Below are positions 19,832 to 28,563 of a DNA stretch of 64,000 nucleotides, piece after piece. The DNA is taken from assembly GCA_050633325.1 (NCBI GenBank), contig JBOEGH010000005.1:186001-250000 (forward strand), given 5' to 3'. Source of the DNA: UBA1672 sp050633325. Lineage in GTDB: Bacteria; Pseudomonadota; Alphaproteobacteria; Micavibrionales; Micavibrionaceae. A program made the position numbers and the translations under genes. Position 1 is the stretch's first letter. Every line of letters starts with the position of its first letter. The notes beneath the pieces were generated by a model, which searched no databases, was not told the DNA's origin, and worked only from the letters and a program-made list of their open reading frames with translations.

Positions 19832-19864
19832 AAGGCTGGTATGTATTTACCGGCCTTTTTATTT
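19832..19864 (+). terminator. Rho-independent terminator
   Basis: AAGGCTGGTA (19832-19841) and TACCGGCCTT (19848-19857) form a ten-pair stem with one T-G wobble and a six-base loop, followed by a T-rich tract. It lies 23 bases after the peroxiredoxin-like gene and closes that operon. Confidence 0.88.
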
Positions 19865-19984
19865 GCGTGAATAAAAAAGCAACAATGTTGATACTATAAA
19901 CACAGAAATATGAAAAAGAAGCTTTGGAAATATCTAATTTTCGAGTACTATTTATATTAAGTACAAACTGTATTGATTCTCCTT

Positions 19985-21940
19985 ATGTCCATAAGAAACA
20001 AAATAGATTTAAAAACAATTACTTCGCACTCTGCTCCCCCCATACAAGCAGAGGCTGCTCGCTGTGCCATTAATGAAGATGGCAAAATCATTTACGCAAA
20101 CGAATCATTTTATAACCTTTGTGAAATAAATGAGCATCAACGCGGTAATGCACTGGATATTTTCACATTTTCAGACGACATACTAGAAGACATAAACGAC
20201 ATATCTACACTCCCTACTGGCGATCACGATGTACATATTAATGGAAACCCAATTATTACCGGTTTTCACTTTGACTGGCTTTCTACAATGGATAACAAAC
20301 GTTATCTAATAGCTTCTGCAACGGATAACGTACTAAACAGCGGCATCGACAGCGATATTGATATTTTATTAAATAAAATACAAAGCTCTGCCGCACGTAT
20401 AGAAACTGCGTCCGATAAAATAACAGACATCAAACCAACCAAAGATGATTTCAACGAATTTATCATGATGACACATGATATAATGATAATCACGGATGAA
20501 CAGGGGCGCATTATAAACGCTAATGACGCGTTTATGGATGGGTTTGGATATAGCTCTGCTGATATCAGTGGCGCATCATTCTTAAACCTATTCAGTGACG
20601 AAGACAGAGCGACAATACGCAATACAATGTTAAGCTTGTCCTACAATTCAAAGGATAAAGAGACACAAAATCAAACCATCGATTTTGAAACTCGTGTTCT
20701 AACAAACACCAGACAAAGCAGATGGGTGGAATTTCGTCAAAAATGCGCGGATGGTAAAATATATTCTCTGGGAAGAGACATAACAAAAGCAAAACAACAA
20801 CAAAGCAACCTTCAAAGACGGCAAAAACAACTATCAGAAGCCGAAGCTATCGGACGGATGGGACACTGGCACTGGTTAATCGGTGAAGACAATATATCTT
20901 GGTCAGAAGAAATATTCCGCATATTCGGTGTAGATCAAAATCAATATAAACCATGCATTAATGGCCTTACTGACCTGATCCATAAACGCGATCTTGGCCG
21001 TGTAGTACAAATATTCCAACGCGCCATCATAGAAGAAAAAAACTATGATATGGATTTCAGAATTGTACGTCCCGGCGGAGATATAAGATTTATAATGTGT
21101 GAGGGTCGCTGTGAAAAAGATGACAAAGGTGAAATAATCGCCCTTTACGGCATAATGCAAGATATGACCGAGCGTATGCTATATGAACAAGAACTACGTC
21201 AAGCCAAAGACGCATCTGAACAGGCTTACGCGGCTAAATCACGTTTCCTCGCAAATATGAGCCATGAACTACGTACACCTTTGAACGCCGTTATCGGGTT
21301 CTCTGAGATGATAGAATCACAAATGTTGGGCCCTATATTCAATGAAAAATATCTTGAATACGCAACTAGCATAAAAGACAGTGGTAAACACCTGTTAGAC
21401 CTGATCAGCGATATATTAGACATGTCAAAAATTGAGGCTGGCAAGCATACATTGGAACTGGAAGAAATAAACATACGGGATATTATTGACCGCGCTATAC
21501 ACATGATTAAAGGGCGCGCTGCCGAACAGGACATATCACTACGTACACCTGAAATAGAAGATAGTGACATTAATATAATTGGTGACAGACGCGCGCTAAC
21601 ACAGATTTTACTTAATTTACTATCAAATGCGGTTAAGTTCACACCATCACATGGCTCTGTATGGATTGAGTGCTATAAAAAAGACACATACATATCTTTA
21701 AGAGTATGTGACACAGGTATTGGTATACCACCTAATAAGCTTGCATCTGTTCTTCGCCCCTTTGAGCAAGCATCATCTCAATATACAAGAGATCACGAAG
21801 GTACAGGTCTGGGGTTATCAATCACCAAGAAACTGGTTGAGCTTCACAAAGGAAGTATAAACATTGAGTCATCCGTAGATGTCGGGACAACGGTAAGCGT
21901 ACGCCTACCCTATAATATTAAAAACACATCTAAACATTAG
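19985..21940 (+). CDS. Cytosolic multi-PAS sensor histidine kinase
   Basis: A 651-residue kinase without membrane segments. It has a degenerate N-terminal PAS-like region (about 20-120), a clear PAS domain (about 160-270; IMIITDEQGRIINANDAFM) and a PAS_3 type domain (about 285-400). HisKA follows with the phospho-accepting His near residue 427 in SHELRTPLNAVIGFSEMI, then HATPase_c with N, G1 (DTGIGIP) and G2 (GTGLGLSI) boxes. The dimerisation domain, with GPIFNEKYLEYA and KHLLDLISDILDMSKIEAG, is typical of the alphaproteobacterial PleC/DivJ group. ATG 19985 is chosen; a TTG at 19973 is in frame. No response regulator is adjacent. Its end overlaps the convergent epimerase gene by 11 bases. Confidence 0.9.
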   Translation: MSIRNKIDLKTITSHSAPPIQAEAARCAINEDGKIIYANESFYNLCEINEHQRGNALDIFTFSDDILEDINDISTLPTGDHDVHINGNPIITGFHFDWLSTMDNKRYLIASATDNVLNSGIDSDIDILLNKIQSSAARIETASDKITDIKPTKDDFNEFIMMTHDIMIITDEQGRIINANDAFMDGFGYSSADISGASFLNLFSDEDRATIRNTMLSLSYNSKDKETQNQTIDFETRVLTNTRQSRWVEFRQKCADGKIYSLGRDITKAKQQQSNLQRRQKQLSEAEAIGRMGHWHWLIGEDNISWSEEIFRIFGVDQNQYKPCINGLTDLIHKRDLGRVVQIFQRAIIEEKNYDMDFRIVRPGGDIRFIMCEGRCEKDDKGEIIALYGIMQDMTERMLYEQELRQAKDASEQAYAAKSRFLANMSHELRTPLNAVIGFSEMIESQMLGPIFNEKYLEYATSIKDSGKHLLDLISDILDMSKIEAGKHTLELEEINIRDIIDRAIHMIKGRAAEQDISLRTPEIEDSDINIIGDRRALTQILLNLLSNAVKFTPSHGSVWIECYKKDTYISLRVCDTGIGIPPNKLASVLRPFEQASSQYTRDHEGTGLGLSITKKLVELHKGSINIESSVDVGTTVSVRLPYNIKNTSKH

Positions 21941-22844
21941 TTTTAATATAGGATGAAGAGTACTGTTCTGCTTCCAGACAGCCCTTAAGGCCATCTTTAT
22001 AATTATTATACTTCAACTCAACACCAAGGTTACTCTTTATCTTATCATTGCGTACGCGCTTATTATCTGCATAAAAGCTTATCGCTATTGGTGCTAGATC
22101 AACTTCGTTAAATGGTAAAAGCGGAGGCGCAGCAATTCCCAATAAATTACACGCATATTCTATTACTTCATGACTGGGCGCGGGAACATCATCACAAACA
22201 TTATATATCTCACCCGGTGCAGGATAATTCATCGACTTTAGCAACGTTTGTGCTAAATCTTCCACATGTATACGGCTAAATGCGTGACCGGGCTTATCAA
22301 TTCTACGCGCGACGCCTGAACGTACAGAGTCAAGAGCACTACGCCCAGGACCGTATATACCCGCTAGACGAAAGACATGTACTGGAAGGCTGTATGCATG
22401 AAATAATGACAACCATTGTCTCTCCACATCTAAACGCCTTGATCCACGCTTGGTAATAGGACGAGCTTCTGAAGTTTCGTCGACCCAATTACCTCCGCGA
22501 TCTCCATATGGACTGGTTGTTGATAAATACCCCACCCATTCCAGATTAGGTAAGTCCAAAATATCTTGTGCATGAAGGTTAAAACTTGGGTCACCATCAC
22601 CTGATGGAGGAGTACAGATCAAAACATGAGTAACATCACGAAGCATATAAACAGGGTCATGAAGAGGAGAATTATAGTCGAAAATATGCGCATTAACACC
22701 GCGGGATCGTAACTCTTCTCTTCTTTCCGGATCACGCGTTGTACCGGAAACACGCCACCCGCTGCGCTGCATTAATTCATGTCCAATATAATCACAGCTA
22801 TAGCCGTAACCAAAACAAAACAGATGTTTCCCTTTATCTACCAA
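21930..22844 (-). CDS. NAD(P)-dependent epimerase/dehydratase-like protein (YeeZ type)
   Basis: An atypical extended SDR of 304 residues. The N-terminal loop is GYGYSCDYIGHEL rather than the canonical GGxGxxG, as in the YeeZ-type group. The YLSTTSPYGDRGGNWVDE stretch near residue 105 and the adjacent VFRLAGIYGPGRSALDSV stretch are the characteristic substrate-side motifs. The catalytic Tyr is in SPYGDRGG; the usual YxxxK lysine is not present. The protein is soluble. Substrate and pathway are unknown for this group. It precedes no clear operon partner; the upstream GST gene ends (at start side) 32 bases away on the same strand, so the two are probably co-transcribed. Confidence 0.8.
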   Translation of the reverse strand: MVDKGKHLFCFGYGYSCDYIGHELMQRSGWRVSGTTRDPERREELRSRGVNAHIFDYNSPLHDPVYMLRDVTHVLICTPPSGDGDPSFNLHAQDILDLPNLEWVGYLSTTSPYGDRGGNWVDETSEARPITKRGSRRLDVERQWLSLFHAYSLPVHVFRLAGIYGPGRSALDSVRSGVARRIDKPGHAFSRIHVEDLAQTLLKSMNYPAPGEIYNVCDDVPAPSHEVIEYACNLLGIAAPPLLPFNEVDLAPIAISFYADNKRVRNDKIKSNLGVELKYNNYKDGLKGCLEAEQYSSSYIKTNV

Positions 22845-22876
22845 TATAATATTCCCCTAACATGCAATTTATTATT

Positions 22877-23545
22877 TTAAGATGCTGTTTGCATGTAATT
22901 AATTGCCGGATCAAAACCCGGAACACGTTCATCAACCAAAAACTCATACCCTTTACGAGCCTTAACCTTTTCATACCACTGATACGCCCCCGCATGTTGT
23001 TCCCACGGGACATCACCAACATAATCAACCGCCGATAACTGCGCAGCAGCGGAAATGTCAGCAAGAGAATAAGTATTACCGGCCAGCCATTGACGTCTTT
23101 CTGTCAAAAAACCTATATAATCGAGATGATAATGTATATTAGCACGACCAGCACGAACAGAAGGTCCGTGTGGCTCTCCCAACTTAAGAATTGTCTTCAT
23201 AAGTTTTTCATCAACTAAATTTTCTGTAACTTCCTTATGAAATTTTCTGTCAAACCAATTGACCAGCCTTCGCGTTTCTGCGCGCTGAACGGGATCGTTG
23301 CCAATCAAATTTACTTCCGGGTAAACTTCGTCCAAATATTCACATATAACTTGTGAATTGGATAATATAGTGCCGTCCGCCTCAACCAATAGGGGTAAAT
23401 CACCTGCAGGATTCATTGCAAGAAAATCTGTTCTTCTTTCCCAGATTTTTTCAATCTCGAGATCAAAGTCCAAGCCCTTCTCCGTTAAAGTCAATCTGAC
23501 TTTACGTGAAAAAGGGTGCAGCCAAAAGTGAAACAACATTCGCAT
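22877..23545 (-). CDS. Glutathione S-transferase family protein
   Basis: A 222-residue cytosolic GST. The N-terminal thioredoxin-like domain begins LFHFWLHPFSRKVRLTLTEKGLDF. In this bacterial class the catalytic residue would be serine or cysteine near position 12; here S13 is present in HPFSRK. The cis-proline loop GDLPLLVEADGTILSNSQVICEYL is split between GDLPLLVE and SNSQVICEYLDE and is intact. The all-helical C-domain holds the N-capping box SLADISAAAQLS. Two ATGs (23545 and 23539) are equally possible starts. Natural substrate unknown. Glutathione reductase encoded at 10343-11698 would supply reduced glutathione. Confidence 0.87.
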   Translation of the reverse strand: MRMLFHFWLHPFSRKVRLTLTEKGLDFDLEIEKIWERRTDFLAMNPAGDLPLLVEADGTILSNSQVICEYLDEVYPEVNLIGNDPVQRAETRRLVNWFDRKFHKEVTENLVDEKLMKTILKLGEPHGPSVRAGRANIHYHLDYIGFLTERRQWLAGNTYSLADISAAAQLSAVDYVGDVPWEQHAGAYQWYEKVKARKGYEFLVDERVPGFDPAINYMQTAS

Positions 23546-23608
23546 ATTGTCAGTCTACCTTAGACTGAAAAATATACAATAATTCAAAGCAAAAATTATG
23601 AAAAAAAA

Positions 23609-24823
23609 TTACTGTTTCGTTGTAGCAGACAAAGAAATATCAAGCTTCACTATACCGCCTATTGCATCAGTGCTCTGCCATTTCCCTTGCCCTATACCGA
23701 AATCAAGCCTGTTAAGCTCAATATTAGCGGACATTTCAGCAATATTTTCATCGCGATCATTCATAGTAATATCTAGAGTAAAAGGCAACTCAATCGGCAA
23801 AGTAACACCGCGCAGCGTCAAATCCCCACTTGCAATGAACTGATTCGAATCTACTTTTTTAAAATCATCCGACTCAAAAACAGCATATGGATGAGAGCCG
23901 GCATCAAACCATTCACCGGAAACCGCTTGAGTATCACGATCACTACTACCTGTTTTTATAGACGAGATATCAATTTCGATTCTTACCTTACTGTCAGCCA
24001 AATTATTTTCATCAAAAAATATCTGACCTTTCGCTATTTTAAAATTACCCTGAAATTCTTGACCATATTGCGTTGCCCCAAAACCTACAGAGCTATTATC
24101 AAAGTCAATATGCCATTCAGTCAGTTCAGATGATATTTTAACACTGCTATCTGAAACAACGCGTACGTTGCTCTCTTCTGCACCAGATACACTAAAATAT
24201 TTCTTATTCAAATACTTAAGGGCATAAAACCCACCTGACGCGTACATTAGCATAATTGCTACCGTTAAAACAAAACCACCACTGACACCTAATCCAGGTA
24301 CAGTCATACGACGCAACGTATTATCCTTATCAATAAAATGATGTTTTAATGCACCAAGCATATGAGCGCCTATTACTGCCAATAATAAAAATGATAAAAT
24401 CTCATGTACGTATCTGGATGTATTAAAGACACCTTCATTCTTTTGCATCAAATCAGGCACGTTAACCCCAAAGAACTTAACCGTAAAATCTCCCGCCGAA
24501 GACATTACCCACCCTGATATAGGCATAGCAAAAAGCGCAAAATACAAAAATATGTGCGCTACCTTTGCCAATACATGTTCCCATTTTTTATGCGTATCTA
24601 GCGGTCTTGGCTTTCTTTTCACTAATCCCCATATAATACGTACGGCAACTAATAGTAAAATTAATAGACCAAAGGATTTATGCCATCCATATAATGATAG
24701 CTTACTTTCGCTAAAGTCTAACGCGACCATATAAAAACCAATAAATAACAGCCCTAAAATTATCAGGGCAGTTATCCAATGTATAACTTTAGAAAATACA
24801 TGATATGATTGTGTCTGTTCCAT
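23609..24823 (-). CDS. Cytochrome b561 fused to a YceI-like domain
   Basis: A 404-residue two-part protein. Residues 1-175 are a four-helix bacterial cytochrome b561 with heme-ligand candidates H15, H48, H140 and H154. A further helix near 180-200 exports the rest, and about residues 225-404 form a periplasmic YceI-like beta-barrel that starts WHIDFDNSSVGFGATQYG. b561 domains exchange electrons with quinone, while YceI barrels bind polyisoprenoids such as ubiquinone. A fused quinone binder and quinone-linked b-cytochrome is therefore plausible. It ends an operon with the secreted YceI gene 27 bases upstream. The fusion is real: the reading frame is continuous and without stop or repeat at the junction. 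Confidence 0.88.
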   Translation of the reverse strand: MEQTQSYHVFSKVIHWITALIILGLLFIGFYMVALDFSESKLSLYGWHKSFGLLILLLVAVRIIWGLVKRKPRPLDTHKKWEHVLAKVAHIFLYFALFAMPISGWVMSSAGDFTVKFFGVNVPDLMQKNEGVFNTSRYVHEILSFLLLAVIGAHMLGALKHHFIDKDNTLRRMTVPGLGVSGGFVLTVAIMLMYASGGFYALKYLNKKYFSVSGAEESNVRVVSDSSVKISSELTEWHIDFDNSSVGFGATQYGQEFQGNFKIAKGQIFFDENNLADSKVRIEIDISSIKTGSSDRDTQAVSGEWFDAGSHPYAVFESDDFKKVDSNQFIASGDLTLRGVTLPIELPFTLDITMNDRDENIAEMSANIELNRLDFGIGQGKWQSTDAIGGIVKLDISLSATTKQ

Positions 24824-24850
24824 AAACTATCCTCTAAAATTTAGTGTCTG

Positions 24851-25486
24851 CTATTTCGCAACTTCCGCGTCTTCACCCTTAGAGCGAACACCTTCTATTT
24901 CCAAACGTACTTCTACATCATCACCAATCATAGGCAATCCATATTTCATACCAAATTCAGAACGCTTGATCGTTGTAGTAGCAGAAAAACCACTAACATA
25001 TTCACCGCTAAATGCGTGTTTACCAGACTTGTTATGCTTAACCGACAGAACAACAGGCTTTGTCACCTCTAACAGAGTTAAATCACCTGTTATGTTTGCT
25101 GTATTTTCACCAGTAACCTCAATTGATGTACTCTTAAAGGTCATCGTCGGAAATTTTTCAACATCAAAGAAATCTGCATTCTTCATATGTGCATTCCACT
25201 TTTCATCATCCATATCCAAACCGGCAGTGTTTATAGTAACATCCACGTTAGATTTTTCAGGGTTTTTAAGGTCAAAATTAAACGAGCCATCAAAATCTAA
25301 AAACTCACCTTGAGACTTAGAGAAACCGAGGTGATCAACGAAAAATAAAATCTGGGTGTGTGCCTTATCAAATGTATAACTTTCAACACCCATTGGCGTT
25401 TCTACGGCTACTTTTTCTTCTGCTAATACTGGCTGTACATAGGATATTGCACAAACTGATGCTGCTAGAAATAAAAACTTCTTCAT
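24851..25486 (-). CDS. Secreted YceI family protein
   Basis: A 211-residue lipocalin-like protein with a signal peptide (cleavage likely after VLA near residue 22). YceI proteins form an eight-stranded barrel that binds the isoprenoid tail of quinones or similar lipids in the periplasm. Motifs seen: YTFDKAHTQILFFVDHLGFS near residue 37, GSFNFDLKNPEKSNVDVTI, the NADFFDVEKFPTMTFKS block near 105, and RSEFGMKYGLPMIGDDVEV near 175. It lies 27 bases upstream of the b561-YceI fusion on the same strand, so two YceI domains of different topology are made together, one free and one tethered. Confidence 0.92.
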   Translation of the reverse strand: MKKFLFLAASVCAISYVQPVLAEEKVAVETPMGVESYTFDKAHTQILFFVDHLGFSKSQGEFLDFDGSFNFDLKNPEKSNVDVTINTAGLDMDDEKWNAHMKNADFFDVEKFPTMTFKSTSIEVTGENTANITGDLTLLEVTKPVVLSVKHNKSGKHAFSGEYVSGFSATTTIKRSEFGMKYGLPMIGDDVEVRLEIEGVRSKGEDAEVAK

Positions 25487-25554
25487 AAATATTCTCCATA
25501 ATATTTTAATAATGAAGCAATATACTAAGCGTATTAATATTATATGGCTATAAC

Positions 25555-25758
25555 TTACATAAAGTATTTTTCATACATTGAGACACCTGCATACGCGCCA
25601 AGTATGGCGACCCCCCAATTCAATAAACCATATTTCCATTTGATATAGGGGTCATTAATCAAATCATCTCTCTTCACATCACGTAACAGAAACGTGAGAA
25701 GCATCAAGCCACACATAAATCCACCAACAAAACCTATGACACCTGCAACGTAAACCAT
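25555..25758 (-). CDS. Small membrane protein, 67 residues
   Basis: An unrecognised small protein with two hydrophobic segments: residues 3-25 (AGVIGFVGGFMCGLMLLTFLL in part) and 48-62 (NWGVAILGAYAGVSMYEK). A charged loop DVKRDDLINDPYIKWKYG lies between them. A GAAAGAAAAAGACA ribosome-like stretch precedes the ATG. It sits between the YceI operon and the divergent uppP, 55 bases from the uppP start. The balanced hydrophobic/charged pattern argues that it is coding, but no family assignment is possible. Confidence 0.6.
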   Translation of the reverse strand: MVYVAGVIGFVGGFMCGLMLLTFLLRDVKRDDLINDPYIKWKYGLLNWGVAILGAYAGVSMYEKYFM

Positions 25759-25813
25759 TGTCTTTTTCTTTCATTTAGAGTAGCTATGAGTTTAAATTAG
25801 AAAGCAATATAAT

Positions 25814-26638
25814 ATGATTTTATACCACATAATATTACTGGCTGTCATCCAAGGGCTAACAGAATTTTTACCTGTCAGCTCAAGTGGTCATTTAGGTCTG
25901 TTTCATTGCTTTACTGACCAATGCCAGAAATGGGATAATGAAAACCTAACCATGGATATTGCAGTACATGTGGGCACATTATTATCAGTATTACTATATT
26001 TCTGGCGCGATGTAGTACGTATGTTATTAGGCATAAAAGACATAGGTACGGGTAATGTAAAGTCAGCTAACTCTAAGCTCACCCTTTATATACTAATAAG
26101 CTCCATCCCTGTTATAATTGCCGGGTTTATTCTAAACATGTTTGAACCTGACTGGTTGAAAACCCTGTACGTTATCGCATGGGCCACGATCATATTCGGC
26201 GTTGTATTGTGGTACATAGACAAAAAATACCCCGAAGAACGAGAAATAAAGGACCTTACCGTTAAAGATGCTATTATTATCGGGTGCGCGCAAATACTTG
26301 CCTTAATCCCCGGTACCAGCAGATCAGGTATTACTATGACGGCCGCAAGGTTTATGGGATTCAGCCGCAGCGAAAGCGCGCACTATTCAATGTTACTTGC
26401 CATGGTCGCGATAAGTGGTGCAGGTGCACTTATCAGTTTAGGTTTAATTAAAAGTGGCGACATAAGCCTTGGTATGGACGCACTAATTGCAGTTGTTTTA
26501 TCATTTATTTCAGGATGGGTATCAATCGCTGTAATGATGAAATTCTTGCAGAACTCCACCTTTACAATATTTGCTATATACAGAGTTATATTGGGGTCAG
26601 CCTTGCTTGCATTATTATATTCAGGTGTTATCAGCTAA
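25814..26638 (+). CDS. uppP: Undecaprenyl-diphosphatase
   Basis: This inner-membrane BacA-type enzyme dephosphorylates undecaprenyl diphosphate, recycling the lipid carrier for peptidoglycan and other envelope polymers. It confers bacitracin resistance when abundant. The 274-residue protein shows both catalytic motifs: QGLTEFLPVSSSGHL near residues 13-27 and the PGTSRSGIT motif near residue 170, with RFMGFSRSESAHYSML following. The last 18 bases overlap the convergent rsmD. Length and motif order are standard. Confidence 0.96.
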   Translation: MILYHIILLAVIQGLTEFLPVSSSGHLGLFHCFTDQCQKWDNENLTMDIAVHVGTLLSVLLYFWRDVVRMLLGIKDIGTGNVKSANSKLTLYILISSIPVIIAGFILNMFEPDWLKTLYVIAWATIIFGVVLWYIDKKYPEEREIKDLTVKDAIIIGCAQILALIPGTSRSGITMTAARFMGFSRSESAHYSMLLAMVAISGAGALISLGLIKSGDISLGMDALIAVVLSFISGWVSIAVMMKFLQNSTFTIFAIYRVILGSALLALLYSGVIS

Positions 26639-27178
26639 CCTATTAATTAATATTATTTTTGTGTCGCCGTACGTTTTTTCGCTATCAGTTTCACACCCCG
26701 AAAAACCACTGCATGTGTAATACCTTTCAGACTCGCATACAATCCAACCATCTGGAGCGATCCAATCTCCATCAAGAAGTCTTTGAACCGTAATATCAAT
26801 TAATCCTTTTTTATATGGCGGGTCAATAAACACAAGATTATAGGCAGGCACATCACCAGTACGTGCATTTATTTTTGTCGCATCAGACAACACAAACTCT
26901 GCGTCCACGCCTAACATATCTGCATTTTCCTGTGCTAAGGAAATAGATATACGTGACTTATCCATAAATGCACATGATTTTGCGCCACGCGAGATGGCCT
27001 CCAACCCTAAGGCACCTGTTCCACAAAACGCGTCCAGAACACGACAATCTTCAACCGCACCACGGGATTGCAACATATTAAACACTGCACCACGAATTTT
27101 ATCACTGGTTGGTCTAATTTCATTGTTCTTAGGAACAAACAGCTTTCTTCCGCCAAACTTCCCAGACACTATTTTCAT
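26621..27178 (-). CDS. rsmD: 16S rRNA (guanine-966-N2)-methyltransferase
   Basis: A Rossmann-fold methyltransferase acting on G966 of 16S rRNA during 30S assembly. The 185-residue protein starts MKIVSGKFGGRKLFVPK, the family's opening, and carries RPTSDKIRGAVFNML, the SAM-binding VLDAFCGTGALGLEA near residue 45, and the catalytic VFIDPPYKKG near residue 118. It overlaps the stop of the pseudouridine synthase gene by four bases, so two ribosomal RNA modification genes are coupled. Its 3' end overlaps uppP by 18 bases on the other strand. Confidence 0.95.
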   Translation of the reverse strand: MKIVSGKFGGRKLFVPKNNEIRPTSDKIRGAVFNMLQSRGAVEDCRVLDAFCGTGALGLEAISRGAKSCAFMDKSRISISLAQENADMLGVDAEFVLSDATKINARTGDVPAYNLVFIDPPYKKGLIDITVQRLLDGDWIAPDGWIVCESERYYTCSGFSGCETDSEKTYGDTKIILINRLADNT

Positions 27179-28089
27179 GATTTTTTACTTTTTTTGCGAA
27201 AATTATCGTTTTTTGAAGTGTTTTTTCTATTTTCATGCTGTTTTGGTGATGATTTTTTAAAATTTTTGTTATTTTTGCTATACGTACGTTTTTCATCAAC
27301 CGCATCAGTACGCCTATCTAACTTGATACTATTATCCCTAAAGTACTCGCCTATTTGGTTACGCATTACCCCGACACTAACTTCACTAACTGAGCCTCGT
27401 GTCATTTTACCCAAAGAAAACGGGCCATAATCAGTACGAATTAATCGTGTAACACTCAGGCCTAATGCTTCCATTACACGTCTAATCTCTCTGTTTTTTC
27501 CTTCACGTAAAGTAATTGTTATCCAAGAATTACTTCCCACACTCTCCCTATCTTCTGGCTGTATATCCAATTTGGCATCAATTGATTTATAACGTACTCC
27601 TTCAACGGTAATACCATTTTTCAAAGATTGCAGGCGTTTTTCATTAACTTTACCATTAACACGTACCCTATATTTACGTTTCCACCCAGTATCCGGTAAT
27701 TCCAAATGGCGTGCCAAACCGCCATCATTAGTTAACAAAAGCAATCCTTCAGTGCTTAGGTCTAAACGCCCAATACTAACAACACGCGGAAGAGAATCAG
27801 GCAATTCATCAAACACCGTAGGACGGCCTTTTTCATCTTTATGCGTTGTAACCAGACCGGGGGGTTTATGGTACAAATACAATTTCGTTTGCTCACGAGA
27901 CGGTAAAGCCTTACCATCAACGACTATTCTATCGTCTTCTGTTACGTTTAATGCAGGCGAATCAATCTTTTTACCGTTAATTTTTACACGGCCTTCACCT
28001 ATCCATCGCTCGGCATCACGACGAGAGCATACTCCCGCACGTGCCATTATCTTTGCAATTCTTTCGCCTTTATGCTTTTCTTCACTCAT
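27175..28089 (-). CDS. Ribosomal large-subunit pseudouridine synthase, RluB/RsuA type
   Basis: The 304-residue enzyme isomerises a uridine in 23S (or 16S) rRNA. An S4 RNA-binding domain (RIAKIMARAGVCSRRDAERW) occupies residues 8-60. The catalytic domain holds SIGRLDLSTEGLLLLTNDG with the nucleophilic aspartate, near residue 107, and the later REGKNREIRRVMEALGL block. A strongly basic tail (about residues 255-304) follows, as in RluB proteins. ATG 28089 has an AAAGGA ribosome site six bases upstream; the longer open frame is antisense to tadA. Its ATG shares CATG with the divergent tadA ATG. Substrate position in rRNA not decidable here. Confidence 0.93.
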   Translation of the reverse strand: MSEEKHKGERIAKIMARAGVCSRRDAERWIGEGRVKINGKKIDSPALNVTEDDRIVVDGKALPSREQTKLYLYHKPPGLVTTHKDEKGRPTVFDELPDSLPRVVSIGRLDLSTEGLLLLTNDGGLARHLELPDTGWKRKYRVRVNGKVNEKRLQSLKNGITVEGVRYKSIDAKLDIQPEDRESVGSNSWITITLREGKNREIRRVMEALGLSVTRLIRTDYGPFSLGKMTRGSVSEVSVGVMRNQIGEYFRDNSIKLDRRTDAVDEKRTYSKNNKNFKKSSPKQHENRKNTSKNDNFRKKSKKS

Positions 28090-28555
28090 GACTGATCCTT
28101 TCACAGAACAAGACCATAGCTGTATGCGCGCCGCAATGGAAGAGGCAAAAAACGCAGCCTTACGCGATGAAGTTCCAATCGGCGCAATTATTACCAACCA
28201 AGGCGGCGAAATTGTTGCACAGGCAGGTAACCGAACTCGCGAATTAAATGACCCTTGCGCGCATGCTGAAATAATTGCCATTCGTTCTGCATGTCAAAAA
28301 TCAAACTCACAAAGAATACCTAAACACACACTGTACGTTACCCTAGAACCTTGTGCCATGTGTGCCGCAGCAATATCTTTTGCCAGAATATCGCGCGTCG
28401 TTTTTGCTGCCGATGATCAAAAAGGCGGCGGGGTATTATATGGTGGAAAGTTCTACAACCAACCAACATGCCACCACATCCCAACCGTACAGCACGGGTT
28501 AATGGCAGAAGATTGCAGTAAAATATTAAAAGATTTTTTTAAAAGCAAAAGATAA
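28088..28555 (+). CDS. tadA: tRNA(Arg) adenosine-34 deaminase
   Basis: This essential deaminase converts A34 of tRNA-Arg(ACG) to inosine, allowing one tRNA to read CGU, CGC and CGA. The 155-residue protein has the zinc site HAEIIAI (His ligand and catalytic Glu) and PCAMCAAAI (two Cys ligands), with the DPCAHAE context typical of TadA. ATG 28088 was chosen because it gives a normal N-terminus. It overlaps the rluB-like start codon head to head and has no ribosome site, so leaderless translation or use of a later ATG (28124) is possible. It stops eight bases before the convergent purD stop. Confidence 0.94.
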   Translation: MTDPFTEQDHSCMRAAMEEAKNAALRDEVPIGAIITNQGGEIVAQAGNRTRELNDPCAHAEIIAIRSACQKSNSQRIPKHTLYVTLEPCAMCAAAISFARISRVVFAADDQKGGGVLYGGKFYNQPTCHHIPTVQHGLMAEDCSKILKDFFKSKR

Positions 28556-28563
28556 CAATAATT

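Noticed and set aside
25808..25813. TATAAT directly before the uppP ATG as its -10 box
   Set aside because: It abuts the start codon, so transcription would begin inside the gene; it is probably incidental AT-rich sequence.
28090..28281. N-terminal extension of the pseudouridine synthase
   Set aside because: The extra 64 codons are antisense to tadA; the ATG at 28089 has a good ribosome site and the S4 domain begins directly after it.
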